Counted from the first letter of the stretch, positions 1-8,326 are shown. The stretch is DNA of 31,366 bases from Clostridiales bacterium (GCA_021203425.1 JAJQBF010000214.1:2422-33787), one strand, 5' to 3'. Made by a program: numbers and translations. Notes: generated by a model from the sequence alone, not told the origin.

Positions 1-342
1 CGGCGGTCTTTTGTGTCTGACCGGTTCTTCGCTTTTTTCGCCTGACGGCGGTTTTTTTCGCCTTATCGGCTTGTCGTCATTGTCAGCCGGCGGTCTTTTG
101 TGTTTGACCGGTTTATCATTGTCATCAGCCGGCAGCTTTTTTCGTCTTACGGGTTTGATGTCATCGTCAGCCGACGGTGTTTCTTCGTTTGTGACGGGCA
201 CACCGCTTTCCTCCGGCGAAAGTTCGCTGTGATTGATGTATTCTTCTTTTTCAGTGTCAGCTGTTTTTTTTCTTCTGACGGGCATACCGTTTTCATCAAG
301 GGGAACCTTTTTTCTTTTCCTTACCGGTTTGCCGTTTTTATC
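1..342. repeat. Tandem coding repeats, about 14-residue unit
   Basis: The coding repeats are visible at nucleotide level. Bases 1-26 and 88-113 differ at only one position, a spacing of 87 bases or 29 codons, which is two repeat units. Less similar units continue toward base 342. The near-identity of the two copies suggests recent tandem duplication or slippage, whereas units nearer the start codon have diverged. Confidence 0.7.
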
Positions 343-393
343 TAAATGCAGCGGACTCTCCGGTCGGCTGTTTTTGGCATTGGGGTTTTCCAT
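1..393 (-). CDS. N-terminal part of a protein with basic KPVRRKK-type repeats (runs off left edge)
   Basis: An open reading frame on the minus strand starts at ATG 393-391 and stays open for 131 codons to the window edge, so the C-terminus is missing. A GAGGTG ribosome-binding site lies 7 bases before the ATG. The visible part is a hydrophilic, probably disordered chain of about seven units of 13-17 residues, each built around a core such as KPVRRKK, KPVKHKR or KPIRRKK, with acidic D/E/N spacers and PP or PAD linkers. There is no signal peptide or membrane helix in the visible part. Basic N-terminal tails like this can precede a membrane helix in cell-wall enzymes such as class A penicillin-binding proteins or LytR-type proteins, but that is only a guess; the catalytic part lies outside the window. 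It diverges from tmk. The plus-strand open frames over the same DNA are shadows. Confidence 0.75.
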   Translation of the reverse strand, partial: MENPNAKNSRPESPLHLDKNGKPVRKRKKVPLDENGMPVRRKKTADTEKEEYINHSELSPEESGVPVTNEETPSADDDIKPVRRKKLPADDNDKPVKHKRPPADNDDKPIRRKKPPSGEKSEEPVRHKRPP

Positions 394-493
394 AATGCAC
401 CTCAAATTATATATTTAAGGAAATACCTGTAAACGGCTTTCCTTTGAAATTTAAATCATTGTGTTCACACAGTATACATAAAAGTTTACTTCT

Positions 494-521
494 ATTTTAA
501 CACTAATTAAAAAAATTTCAA
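494..521 (-). promoter_or_regulatory. Predicted sigma-A promoter for the minus-strand repeat protein
   Basis: Read on the minus strand, TTGAAA (521-516) is followed after 16 bases by TAAAAT (499-494). The predicted leader to the ATG at 393 is about 95 bases. The match is good but the region is very A+T-rich, so chance matches are possible. Confidence 0.5.
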
Positions 522-614
522 GTATATTTTTCAAAAAAAGCATAAAAAGCATAAAACATTTTTCAACGCAATGTTTTTTGATATATGAAGGGTTGTTTTT
601 CTGAAAGGTTAGGG

Positions 615-643
615 TTGTATTTTTATTATTTGTTTGATATAAT
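615..643 (+). promoter_or_regulatory. Predicted promoter for the tmk operon
   Basis: A perfect -10 box TATAAT lies at 638-643. A weak -35 candidate, TTGTAT at 615-620, is 17 bases upstream. This places the start of transcription about 60 bases before the tmk start codon. Confidence 0.5.
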
Positions 644-712
644 AAACTTATCATTATAAAGGAATTGATGATTAATAAGTTTATCTTTTCCTGTAAAGAA
701 TGGAGATTTTTT

Positions 713-1345
713 ATGTCCGGTTTATTTATAAGCTTTGAGGGAAACGACGGAGCCGGAAAGTCTACACAGGCTGTGCTTTTGAAGGAACATTTTTTGAAAA
801 AAGGGTTTGCCGCCTGTCTTTTCAGAGAACCGGGAGGTTCCGATATTTCCGAAAAAATAAGAGAAATTATATTGGATAACGGAAATTATAAAATGAAACA
901 TTTGACTGAGGCTTATTTATATGCTGCGGCAAGGTGTCAGCTTGTTTACGAAAAAATTATGCCGGCTTTAAAGGGGGGTCAAATTGTTATATGCGACAGA
1001 TTTTTAGACTCCTCCCTTGTTTATCAGGGCATAGGCCGTGGGTTGGGAATTTCCGTTGTTGAAGATATAAACAAATATGCTGTCGGCGGTCTTAAGCCGG
1101 ATTTGACGTTTTTTCTTCACTTAAATCCTTCTGAGGCTATAGACAGACACAGAGAAGAACGTGAACTTGACAGAATGGAAAATCAAAAGGCATATTTTCA
1201 CAACAGAGTCTACAGAGGTTTTCTGGAAATTGCCGAGAAAGAACCGAACAGAATAATAAAAGTTGAGGCAAACAGACCTCTTAAGGTTATTTCCGAGGAG
1301 ATTGCCGAGGCTGCGGAAAGATTTATAAACGAAAGAGGGCTTTAG
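713..1345 (+). CDS. tmk: Thymidylate kinase
   Basis: Phosphorylates dTMP to dTDP in the cytoplasm, an essential step to dTTP. The protein has 210 residues, normal for the family. It shows the P-loop GNDGAGKST at residues 10-18, REPGG at 38-42, DRF at 95-97 (the family usually has DRY or DRF) and an arginine-rich lid around REERELDRME. I start it at ATG 713 because GGAG at 702-705 is 7 bases upstream and the protein then begins in the family style, MSGLFISFEG. An in-frame TTG at 665 would add 16 residues with no family support. It is first in the block, one base before holB, the same pair order as in Bacillus and many Clostridia. Confidence 0.96.
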   Translation: MSGLFISFEGNDGAGKSTQAVLLKEHFLKKGFAACLFREPGGSDISEKIREIILDNGNYKMKHLTEAYLYAAARCQLVYEKIMPALKGGQIVICDRFLDSSLVYQGIGRGLGISVVEDINKYAVGGLKPDLTFFLHLNPSEAIDRHREERELDRMENQKAYFHNRVYRGFLEIAEKEPNRIIKVEANRPLKVISEEIAEAAERFINERGL

Positions 1346-1346
1346 A

Positions 1347-2327
1347 ATGAACAGCTTGGACGATTTTCTCGGAAATGAAATTGCTGTTAAAAGCCTTAAG
1401 TCAATGATTTCCTCCGAAAGAGTAAGCCACGCTTATATATTTGACGGAGCCTTCGGAACGGGAAAGAAAACCTTGGCTAAGGCATTTGCAAAAAGCTTAC
1501 AGTGTGAAAAAGGCGGTGTTCTGCCATGCGGAGAGTGTTTTTCCTGCAGAAGTCTTGACAGCGGAGAAAACCCCGATGTATATTTTGTTTCAAGTGAAAA
1601 GGCAGCAATAGGCGTTGACCTTATGAGAGACGAGGTAATCGAAAAGGCGAAGACAAAGCCTTACCGTTCAAAATATAAAATATTTATACTCGAAGAGGCA
1701 GAAAAACTGACGGAACAGGCGCAGAATTCCATATTAAAAACAATAGAAGAGCCGCCGCCCTACGGTGTGTTTATACTTTTAACAATAAACCAAAATACTT
1801 TTTTGCCGACAATACTTTCAAGATGTGCTCTTATAAGACTTAAGGGACTTCATTCGGACGTTATCGAAAGAGAACTTTCCCTTAGGGGAATAGAAGAAAG
1901 CAAAAGCAGACTTTTGGCAGGCTGTTCCGGCGGGAGCTTAGGCGAGGCATTAAGACTTTTGGAAGACGATAAATTTTTCAGCTTAAGGGAAAAAGCAGCC
2001 GGACTTCCCGGGAGAATTGAAGAAGCCGATTTAATGGGGCTTTATGATATTTCAGCCGATATTATTTCTGCAGACAAAAGACTTAAGGATCTTTTAAATC
2101 TTCTCTATTTGTTTTACAGAGATTTGCTCGTATATAAAACCGCCGGAGAGATAGGCGTTATTCAGAAGGATTATTTGGGAGTAATCGAAGATTTATGCGG
2201 AAGGATAAGCCTTAAAAGACTTTTAAGAGGGGCTAAGGCAGCCGAAGAAGCCAAAATTGATATAAAAATGAACGTAAACAAACAGCTCAGTATAGAGCAA
2301 ATGCTTTTTAAGATAAAGGAGAAATAA
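1347..2327 (+). CDS. holB: DNA polymerase III clamp loader, delta-prime subunit
   Basis: Subunit of the clamp loader that places the sliding clamp on DNA during replication. It has 326 residues. The AAA+ part shows a Walker A motif GAFGTGKKT (residues 34-42), then zinc-binding cysteines C53, C61, C64 and C67 in the usual C-x7-C-x2-C-x2-C layout, a Walker B-like region ending EEAEKL (where many relatives have DEAEKM), NSILKTIEEP, and the SRC motif. The SRC motif and the operon position next to tmk and ricT favour delta-prime over DnaX (tau/gamma), which would also be longer. The start is one base after the tmk stop. It probably has little autonomous ATPase activity, as usual for delta-prime (family knowledge). 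Confidence 0.93.
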   Translation: MNSLDDFLGNEIAVKSLKSMISSERVSHAYIFDGAFGTGKKTLAKAFAKSLQCEKGGVLPCGECFSCRSLDSGENPDVYFVSSEKAAIGVDLMRDEVIEKAKTKPYRSKYKIFILEEAEKLTEQAQNSILKTIEEPPPYGVFILLTINQNTFLPTILSRCALIRLKGLHSDVIERELSLRGIEESKSRLLAGCSGGSLGEALRLLEDDKFFSLREKAAGLPGRIEEADLMGLYDISADIISADKRLKDLLNLLYLFYRDLLVYKTAGEIGVIQKDYLGVIEDLCGRISLKRLLRGAKAAEEAKIDIKMNVNKQLSIEQMLFKIKEK

Positions 2328-2330
2328 TAT

Positions 2331-3170
2331 ATGGTAACAATAATAGGAGTAAGGTTTAAAAAAACCGGACGAATCTACTATTTTGACCCTGACGGAGAAC
2401 AGTTTTGCTGCGGTCAGGGGGTTATTGTGGAAACAATCAGAGGGGTTGAATACGGAAAGGTTGTTATTGCAAACAGGCTTATGGAAGACTCGGAGGTTGT
2501 AAAGCCGGTTAAAAAAATTATAAGAGCGGCTACGGAGCGAGACGAGGCAATTTGCCGTGAAAACAGGGAAAGAGAAAAAGAGGCTTTTGATATCTGTCTT
2601 AAAGCAATAGCCAGAAACGGACTGGATATGAAACTTATTAATGTAGAATTTACATTTGATGTAAGCAAGATTATATTCTACTTTACGGCTGACGGCAGAG
2701 TGGATTTCAGAGAGCTTGTTAAGGATTTGGCTGCTGTTTTCCATACCAGAATTGAGCTTAGACAAATAGGTGTAAGAGATGAGGCAAAGCTGTTAAACGG
2801 AATCGGCAGCTGCGGAAGAAGTCTTTGCTGTTCTACATTTTTAGGCGATTTTCAGCCTGTATCAATTAAAATGGCTAAGGATCAGAATTTGTATTTAAAT
2901 CCGGCTAAAATTTCGGGAAACTGCGGCAGCTTAATGTGCTGTTTGAAATATGAGGAAGACGTTTATAAGGAGCTTAACAAAAATATGCCAAAAGAAGGGG
3001 ATATTATAAAAACCTCTATGGGAACAGGGGAGGTTTTGTCTGTTAATGTTCTCAGAGGAGCAATAAAGGCGGCTGTCAGAGAAAATGAACAGGATAACGC
3101 CAATATTGCTTATTTTACACCCGACGAAATTGAAATTATAAAGAAAAGAAGGATTAAAACGGACAATTAA
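2331..3170 (+). CDS. ricT: RicT (YaaT), PSP1 C-terminal domain iron-sulfur protein
   Basis: RicT is a partner of RicA and RicF in the complex that, in Bacillus subtilis, binds 4Fe-4S clusters and stimulates RNase Y-dependent mRNA maturation; it is also linked to sporulation and competence. This 279-residue protein has the PSP1 C-terminal domain layout. Two cysteine clusters are present: CGRSLCC at residues 161-167 and CGSLMCC at 198-204. A CC pair is also seen at 26-27. The start is 3 bases after holB with an AAGGAGA site upstream. RicA and RicF are not in this window. The small genes that sit around this position in Bacillus (yaaQ, yaaR, yabA, yazA) are absent here. Confidence 0.92.
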   Translation: MVTIIGVRFKKTGRIYYFDPDGEQFCCGQGVIVETIRGVEYGKVVIANRLMEDSEVVKPVKKIIRAATERDEAICRENREREKEAFDICLKAIARNGLDMKLINVEFTFDVSKIIFYFTADGRVDFRELVKDLAAVFHTRIELRQIGVRDEAKLLNGIGSCGRSLCCSTFLGDFQPVSIKMAKDQNLYLNPAKISGNCGSLMCCLKYEEDVYKELNKNMPKEGDIIKTSMGTGEVLSVNVLRGAIKAAVRENEQDNANIAYFTPDEIEIIKKRRIKTDN

Positions 3171-3173
3171 AAT

Positions 3174-3917
3174 ATGGAAGAAAGAGAAAGAATCGACGAC
3201 TTGCAGAGAAATGGCTTTAAAATAATTCAAAACAGAGATTTGTTTTGTTTCGGAACAGACGCTGTTTTGCTTGCCCATTTTTCAAAAATAAAAAAAGGGG
3301 ACAGAATTATAGATTTGGGAACTGGAAACGGAGTTATTCCCCTGCTTTTGTGTTCTATGTATGACAATATTAATGTTACGGGTATTGAAATTCAACACGA
3401 AAGCGCCGAACTTTGCAGACGAAATATAGCCCTTAATAACGTAGGCGGAAGAATGAGCCTTATTGAGGGAGATATAAAGGACGCAGGAAGATATTTTAAA
3501 GCCGGAGCAGCCGACGTTGTTGTTACAAATCCGCCGTATATGAAAACGGAAGGAAACTTTAAAAACGAAAGCATTGAAAAGCGGCTTGCCCGTCACGAGA
3601 TTTTAATTGATTTAAAAGGTATAATCGAGGCAGCGGCTTATCTTTTAAAATATGGCGGAAGGTTTTATATGGTTCACAAGCCGGAAAGACTTGCGGAAAT
3701 TTTCAGTGTTATGAAAAACGGAGGAATCGAGTCTAAGCGTATTCGTTTTATACAGGCAGGAATAAAGAAAGAACCTTCTATGGTTCTTGTGGAAGGCAGC
3801 AAGGGCGGAAAGCCGGGGTTAAGGGTTATGCCTGTTTTTATTATTTACGATGAAGATGGGAAACCCACTGAGGAATATAACAATATATATTACGGAGAGG
3901 GCCGATATGGCAGGTAA
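3174..3917 (+). CDS. TrmN6/YabB-like SAM-dependent methyltransferase
   Basis: A 247-residue class I methyltransferase. The SAM-binding motif I is DLGTGNG at residues 47-53, and NPPY at 119-122 is the signature of N-methyltransferases acting on adenine, cytosine or glutamine. Position between ricT and rsmI matches B. subtilis yabB, a member of the tRNA1(Val) adenine-37 N6-methyltransferase (TrmN6) family. The product is therefore probably a tRNA methyltransferase, but the exact target cannot be read from the sequence. The N-terminus (DDLQRNGFKIIQNRDLF) fits the family. The gene overlaps rsmI by 11 bases. Confidence 0.85.
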   Translation: MEERERIDDLQRNGFKIIQNRDLFCFGTDAVLLAHFSKIKKGDRIIDLGTGNGVIPLLLCSMYDNINVTGIEIQHESAELCRRNIALNNVGGRMSLIEGDIKDAGRYFKAGAADVVVTNPPYMKTEGNFKNESIEKRLARHEILIDLKGIIEAAAYLLKYGGRFYMVHKPERLAEIFSVMKNGGIESKRIRFIQAGIKKEPSMVLVEGSKGGKPGLRVMPVFIIYDEDGKPTEEYNNIYYGEGRYGR

Positions 3918-4740
3918 ATTATATATATGCGGTACACCTATAGGAAATCTTGAGGATATTACAGTTCGTGCTTTGAGAATTTTGAAAGAGGCAGATCTGA
4001 TTGCCGCTGAGGATACCAGAAACACAATAAAGCTGTTAAACAGCTATGAAATAAAAACACCTTTGACCTCTTATCATAAATTTAATGAAGAGGAAAAGGG
4101 AAAAAGGCTTGTTGAAAAGCTTAAGGAAGGGGCAAATATTGCCCTTGTAAGTGATGCCGGTATGCCGGGAATTTCCGACCCGGGAGAGGTTCTTATTAAT
4201 ATGTGTATTGACGAGAGCATAGAGGTAAGCGTTGTGCCGGGACCGACGGCTGTTGTGTCGGCACTTGTCCTTTCGGGAATAAGCAGCAGAAGCTTTGTTT
4301 TCGAAGGCTTTCTTCCGGCAAACAAACATATGCGGAAAGAGGTTTTAAACCGGCTTAAAGCCGAAACCAGAACAACGGTTTTTTATGAGGCGCCCCATCA
4401 CTTGACAGACACTCTGTCGGAGCTTTATGAAACAGTGGGAAACAGAAAAGCCGCCGCCGTAAGGGAAATAACCAAAAAGCACGAAGAGGCGGTAAGGCTT
4501 AATTTAAAGGAACTTTGGGAGCATTTCAAAGAAAATCCGCCCAAGGGGGAGTTTGTAATTGTTATAGAGGGCAAAGAAAAAGAGGAAGAATATGAAAATG
4601 TTTTAACCGTAAGGGAGCAGTTTGAGCTTTTTTTGGAACAGGGCTATGACAGAAAGACAGCAATGAAACTCTGCGCCAAAGAAAGGGGAGTATCAAAAAA
4701 GGCGGTTTACGCCGAGCTTTTAAAAGATAAAGAAGATTAA
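3907..4740 (+). CDS. rsmI: 16S rRNA (cytidine-1402 2'-O)-methyltransferase
   Basis: RsmI methylates the ribose of C1402 in 16S rRNA, fine-tuning the decoding centre. The protein has 277 residues and belongs to the tetrapyrrole-methylase fold. Motifs: GTPIGNLEDITVRAL at residues 9-23, EDTR at 35-38, SDAGMPGISDPG at 82-93 and YEAPHH near 160. I chose ATG 3907 because GGAGAGG at 3894-3900 is 6 bases upstream and the family begins right at this point; the longer in-frame ORF from 3850 is not supported. It overlaps the upstream methyltransferase by 11 bases, which suggests translational coupling. Confidence 0.95.
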   Translation: MAGKLYICGTPIGNLEDITVRALRILKEADLIAAEDTRNTIKLLNSYEIKTPLTSYHKFNEEEKGKRLVEKLKEGANIALVSDAGMPGISDPGEVLINMCIDESIEVSVVPGPTAVVSALVLSGISSRSFVFEGFLPANKHMRKEVLNRLKAETRTTVFYEAPHHLTDTLSELYETVGNRKAAAVREITKKHEEAVRLNLKELWEHFKENPPKGEFVIVIEGKEKEEEYENVLTVREQFELFLEQGYDRKTAMKLCAKERGVSKKAVYAELLKDKED

Positions 4741-4762
4741 ATTTTTCGAAAGGAGAACAGCT

Positions 4763-5776
4763 ATGTGTGAAAAATGTAAAAAAGTATGTCCGGGAACCGG
4801 GGGAGAAAATTATATTCCCTATGATAAGAGAAATGGTGAAAAATCCGTTGTTTATTTCACAAGAGATTTATCGGCGGAAGGACTTAAGAAGATTTACGAA
4901 AGAGTGGGAGCTAAAATAAAGGGAAAGGCTGCCGTTAAGCTGCACATAGGGGAACAGCACGGTCCCAACATTATTCCAAGACCTTGGGTTAAAAATCTTA
5001 TTGAAAGCGAAGACAGCCTTAAGGATTCAACAATTGTGGAAACAAACACATATTATGAGGGCGACCGTTATACAACGGAACTTCACAGAAAAACCCTCGA
5101 GGTAAACGGCTGGACTTTCTGCCCTGTTGATATTATGGACGATGAGGGAACGGCTATGCTGCCTGTTAAGGGCGGAAAATGGTTTTCCGAAATGTCAGTG
5201 GGAAAAAGCCCTTTAAACTATGACTCACTTCTTGTTTTGACACATTTTAAGGGGCATACACAGGGCGGTTTCGGCGGCTCAAACAAAAATATAGGAATAG
5301 GCTGCGCCGATGGAAGAATCGGAAAGGCTATGATTCATACGACTCACGGTTCGGACGATATGTGGGATATTGCCAAGGAAGAATTTATGGAAAGAATGAC
5401 GGAATCCGCCAAGTCGGTTGTTGACTATTTCGGAGACAATATAACATTTATAAATGTTATGAGAAATATGTCAGTTTCCTGCGACTGTGAAGGTACGGCG
5501 GCTATGCCTGTTGTTACTCCCAATGTGGGAATAGTGGCGTCCGACGATATTCTTGCAATAGATCAGGCGTCGATTGACCTTGTTTATGCTATGAAGGAAG
5601 AACAGCACAGAGACTTTCTCGAAAGAGTGGAAAGCCGTCACGGTCTGCGCCAGTTTACGTATATGAAAGAAATGAATATGGGAAATGACAAATATGATCT
5701 TGTAGATATTGACAATAACGATGAAATTATTTTGCCCAAGGAAGCGGTTAAGGACGTTAAGCCGTTTAAATATTAA
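4763..5776 (+). CDS. DUF362-domain protein with N-terminal cysteine cluster
   Basis: A 337-residue protein of the DUF362 family, whose function is not established; many relatives carry iron-sulfur sites. Visible family features are the VKLHIGEQHGPN region, VETNTYYEGDRY, VLTHFKGHTQGGFGG and NKNIGIGCADGRIGK. A cysteine cluster C-x2-C-x3-C is at the extreme N-terminus (residues 2-9), and further cysteines (CDCEG) lie near residue 240. The C-terminal ferredoxin-like domain found in many relatives is absent; the protein ends at VKPFKY. AGGAG lies 7 bases before ATG 4763. It follows rsmI by 22 bases and is the last gene before the terminator, so it is probably cotranscribed with the tmk block. No specific role can be assigned. 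Confidence 0.8.
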   Translation: MCEKCKKVCPGTGGENYIPYDKRNGEKSVVYFTRDLSAEGLKKIYERVGAKIKGKAAVKLHIGEQHGPNIIPRPWVKNLIESEDSLKDSTIVETNTYYEGDRYTTELHRKTLEVNGWTFCPVDIMDDEGTAMLPVKGGKWFSEMSVGKSPLNYDSLLVLTHFKGHTQGGFGGSNKNIGIGCADGRIGKAMIHTTHGSDDMWDIAKEEFMERMTESAKSVVDYFGDNITFINVMRNMSVSCDCEGTAAMPVVTPNVGIVASDDILAIDQASIDLVYAMKEEQHRDFLERVESRHGLRQFTYMKEMNMGNDKYDLVDIDNNDEIILPKEAVKDVKPFKY

Positions 5777-5786
5777 TTATTAATAT

Positions 5787-5880
5787 AAAAAGAAGAGGAT
5801 TTTCACTCAGAATCTGAACCCACATCTGTCTGCTTGACAGGGGCGGGTTCAATCATTGAGCGGAAATCCTCTTTTTGTTT
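5787..5880 (+). terminator. Long three-tier hairpin terminator after the DUF362 gene
   Basis: The outer stem AGAGGATTT (5794-5802) pairs with AAATCCTCT (5864-5872) and extends through CTCA/TGAG. A middle stem GAACCC (5816-5821) pairs with GGGTTC (5845-5850), and an inner stem CTGTC (5826-5830) pairs with GACAG (5836-5840) around a 5-base loop. A run of T follows at 5872-5876. Total span is about 80 bases, unusually long for a simple intrinsic terminator. Confidence 0.8.
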
Positions 5881-5952
5881 ACGGAATATAACATTTGATT
5901 ACCGATTTTCAATGACTGTAGATAAAAAATTTTGTAAATTTCAAAATTTCTG

Positions 5953-5980
5953 TTGATTTATCTCGGGTTTGTATTATAAT
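5953..5980 (+). promoter_or_regulatory. Predicted sigma-A promoter for rel and the downstream gene train
   Basis: TTGATT at 5953-5958 and TATAAT at 5975-5980 are separated by 16 bases, just after the terminator of the previous operon and about 60 bases before the rel start codon. Confidence 0.65.
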
Positions 5981-6043
5981 GTAAAATAGGAATTAGTTTT
6001 TAGTGAAGTTAAAAAAATAAAGATTAAGGGGAGGTTGGCTTAT

Positions 6044-8326
6044 ATGGCAGAGCTTAAAAAAACGATTAAAAAGGTTCCGGGAAGTGTCGGGGAAATCGGT
6101 ATGCCCTACGGCGAGCCGCCCATCTCTTATGAGGAGCTTTACCGACAGCTTATCGAGAGAATAAAGAAATATTATGCTAAGGATATTTCTATGGTTGAAA
6201 AGGCTTATGATATAGCTTTTGAGGCACATAAGGAGCAGTATAGAAAATCGGGAGAACCCTATATAATTCACCCTATTTCAGTTGCTCTTATTTTGGCGGA
6301 TATGGAAATGGATATGGAGTCTATTGCCACAGGACTTCTTCACGATGTTGTAGAAGACACCAAATATTCGAAAGAAGATATTAAAAATCTTTTCAGCCCA
6401 AAGGTTGCCTCGCTTGTAGACGGAGTTACAAAACTTAAAAAAATCAAATACAGTGACAAAATAGAACAGCAGGCGGAAAACTACAGAAAAATGTTTATTT
6501 CTATGGCGAAGGATATGAGAGTTATTCTTATTAAGGTTGCCGACAGGCTTCATAATATGAGAACACTTGAATTTCAGCCTCCGGCAAAGCAGATTGAAAT
6601 AGCCCAGGAGACCCTGAGCATATATGCGCCCCTTGCAGACAGGCTGGGTGTTGCCTCTCTTAAATCCGAGCTTGAGGATATTTCCCTGAGATATTTACAG
6701 CCTGATGCATATTTCGACCTTGTGGATAAGGTAGACGCAAAGCAGACGGAAAGAGCTAAATATATAGATGCAATAGTTAAGACGGTTGATGAGCTGTGTA
6801 CACGCTCGGGAATAAGCTGTGAGGTTACCGGCAGACCTAAACACTATTTTTCCATTTACAAAAAAATGGTAAACCAAAACAAAACAATTGACCAGATTTA
6901 CGACCTTTTTGCAATAAGGGTTATTGTAGACACAGTAAGAGACTGTTATAATGTTTTGGGGCTTGTTCACGATAAATATAAGCCTGTTCCCGGCAGATTT
7001 AAGGATTATATAGGTATGCCCAAGCCAAATAAATACCGTTCTCTACATACAACGGTTTTAGACGACAAAGGTATGCCCTTTGAGGTTCAAATAAGAACAT
7101 GGGAGATGCACAGAGTAGCGGAATACGGTGTTGCTGCCCACTGGAAATATAAAATAGGTTTAACAGACGTAAAAAAGGAAGGCGAAGACACTGTTTCGTG
7201 GCTTAACCAAATTTTGGAATGGCAAAACGATATGTCGGACAACAGCGAGTTTATGGAGGCTGTAAAAACCGACCTTGACGCATATAACGAAAATGTTTAT
7301 GTCTTTACCCCTTCGGGCGATTTGAAAACCCTTCCGGCAGGCTCAACCCCCGTTGACTTTGCTTACTCTATTCACTCCGCAATAGGTAACACAATGGTGG
7401 GCGCAAGAGTAAACGGCAAAATTATTCCCTTTGAATATGAACTTCAAAACGGAGACAGGGTTGATATTGTTACAAGCCAAAACTCAAGAGGACCTTCAAA
7501 AGACTGGCTTAAGTTTGTAAAAAGCTCGCAGGCAAGAAACAAAATAAACCAGTGGTATAAAAAGATAAATAAAGAAGAAAACACTATCAAAGGTAAGGAC
7601 CTTTTGGAAAGAGAGGCCAAAAAACGGGGCTATGACTTGGGCGTTCTCTGTAATTCAGAAAGAATGAAAATCGTTCTTAACCGTTATGCCTTTAAAGACT
7701 GGGACTCTATGTGTGCCACAGTAGGTCACGGTGGGCTTAAGGAAGGTCAGGTTATAAACCGCCTTATTGAAGAATATAAAAAGGAAATCGAGAAAACAAG
7801 GAAATATGAGATTGAAGATGTTATTTCCGACGACGGCGAGGCAAAGGCAAAAGCCGACCCCAACTATAAAAACAGAAGCGGCGTAGTTGTAAAGGGAGTA
7901 GGAGATATCGCCGTAAGATTCAGTAAGTGCTGTTCTCCCGTACCCGGAGACGAAATTGTAGGCTTTGTAACAAGAGGCCGAGGTGTTTCAATTCACCGTA
8001 CCGACTGTATAAACATTATAAACTTAAGTGAGTCGGAGAGGTCAAGGCTTATTGATGCCGAGTGGAATGCACCCAAGAGTGAAACCGCCGCCTTTCAGGT
8101 TGAAATTAAGGTTGTGGGTATGTACAGCATGAATTTTCTTTCCAATATTTTACAGGTTCTCTTCTCGGAGGACGTTGCCGCAAAGAATGTCAACTTAAGA
8201 GTTGTAAAGGACGAGGCTATTGTTGACCTTGCCTTTATGGTTAAAAACAGAGATCAGCTTGGGGCAATATGCAACAAGATTAAACAGATTAAGGGCGTTT
8301 ATGAAATAGACAGAACAAGTACGTAA
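6044..8326 (+). CDS. relA: Bifunctional (p)ppGpp synthetase/hydrolase Rel
   Basis: Long RelA/SpoT-family enzyme that makes and degrades the alarmone (p)ppGpp, controlling the stringent response at the ribosome. The 760-residue protein has the standard domain order: HD hydrolase with HDVVEDT at residues 100-106, synthetase with RFKD at 318-321 and the MPKPNKYRSLHT region, TGS from about 418 (VYVFTP), a cysteine-containing domain with KCCSPVPGD at 628-636, and a C-terminal ACT domain ending near 755. The intact HD motif and the RFKD motif point to the bifunctional Rel of Bacillota rather than a synthetase-only RelA. The N-terminus before the HD domain seems somewhat long. ATG 6044 is used because GGGGAGG (6028-6034) lies 9 bases upstream; the in-frame TTG at 6035 abuts that site. 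dtd follows after a repeat element. Confidence 0.96.
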   Translation: MAELKKTIKKVPGSVGEIGMPYGEPPISYEELYRQLIERIKKYYAKDISMVEKAYDIAFEAHKEQYRKSGEPYIIHPISVALILADMEMDMESIATGLLHDVVEDTKYSKEDIKNLFSPKVASLVDGVTKLKKIKYSDKIEQQAENYRKMFISMAKDMRVILIKVADRLHNMRTLEFQPPAKQIEIAQETLSIYAPLADRLGVASLKSELEDISLRYLQPDAYFDLVDKVDAKQTERAKYIDAIVKTVDELCTRSGISCEVTGRPKHYFSIYKKMVNQNKTIDQIYDLFAIRVIVDTVRDCYNVLGLVHDKYKPVPGRFKDYIGMPKPNKYRSLHTTVLDDKGMPFEVQIRTWEMHRVAEYGVAAHWKYKIGLTDVKKEGEDTVSWLNQILEWQNDMSDNSEFMEAVKTDLDAYNENVYVFTPSGDLKTLPAGSTPVDFAYSIHSAIGNTMVGARVNGKIIPFEYELQNGDRVDIVTSQNSRGPSKDWLKFVKSSQARNKINQWYKKINKEENTIKGKDLLEREAKKRGYDLGVLCNSERMKIVLNRYAFKDWDSMCATVGHGGLKEGQVINRLIEEYKKEIEKTRKYEIEDVISDDGEAKAKADPNYKNRSGVVVKGVGDIAVRFSKCCSPVPGDEIVGFVTRGRGVSIHRTDCINIINLSESERSRLIDAEWNAPKSETAAFQVEIKVVGMYSMNFLSNILQVLFSEDVAAKNVNLRVVKDEAIVDLAFMVKNRDQLGAICNKIKQIKGVYEIDRTST

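Larger units (their letters stand above)
394..712. other. Divergent intergenic region, 319 bases, without a gene
   Basis: This very A+T-rich stretch separates the minus-strand repeat protein from tmk. It holds one promoter-like site for each direction (494-521 minus, 615-643 plus). A small dyad, TGTGT-TC-ACACA at 460-471, lies inside the predicted leader of the minus-strand gene and could be an operator, but nothing else supports that. A short direct repeat based on GCATAAAA occurs near 539-558. The open frames here code for nothing recognisable. Confidence 0.6.

Noticed and set aside
1..170. Possible CRISPR-like or non-coding direct repeats
   Set aside because: The repeats have a codon-sized period with degenerate units and no constant spacers; they are explained by protein repeats.
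11..418. Three overlapping plus-strand open frames at the left edge
   Set aside because: They are rich in S, F and L and lie opposite the minus-strand repeat protein, which has a proper ribosome-binding site, 131 open codons and repeats that make sense only in that frame.
665..712. Upstream TTG start for tmk
   Set aside because: It has no good ribosome-binding site and the extra 16 residues do not fit the family start; ATG 713 has GGAG at good spacing.
2223..2765. 180-residue minus-strand frame
   Set aside because: It lies opposite the end of holB and the start of ricT, with no ribosome-binding site or recognisable protein; codon shadow.
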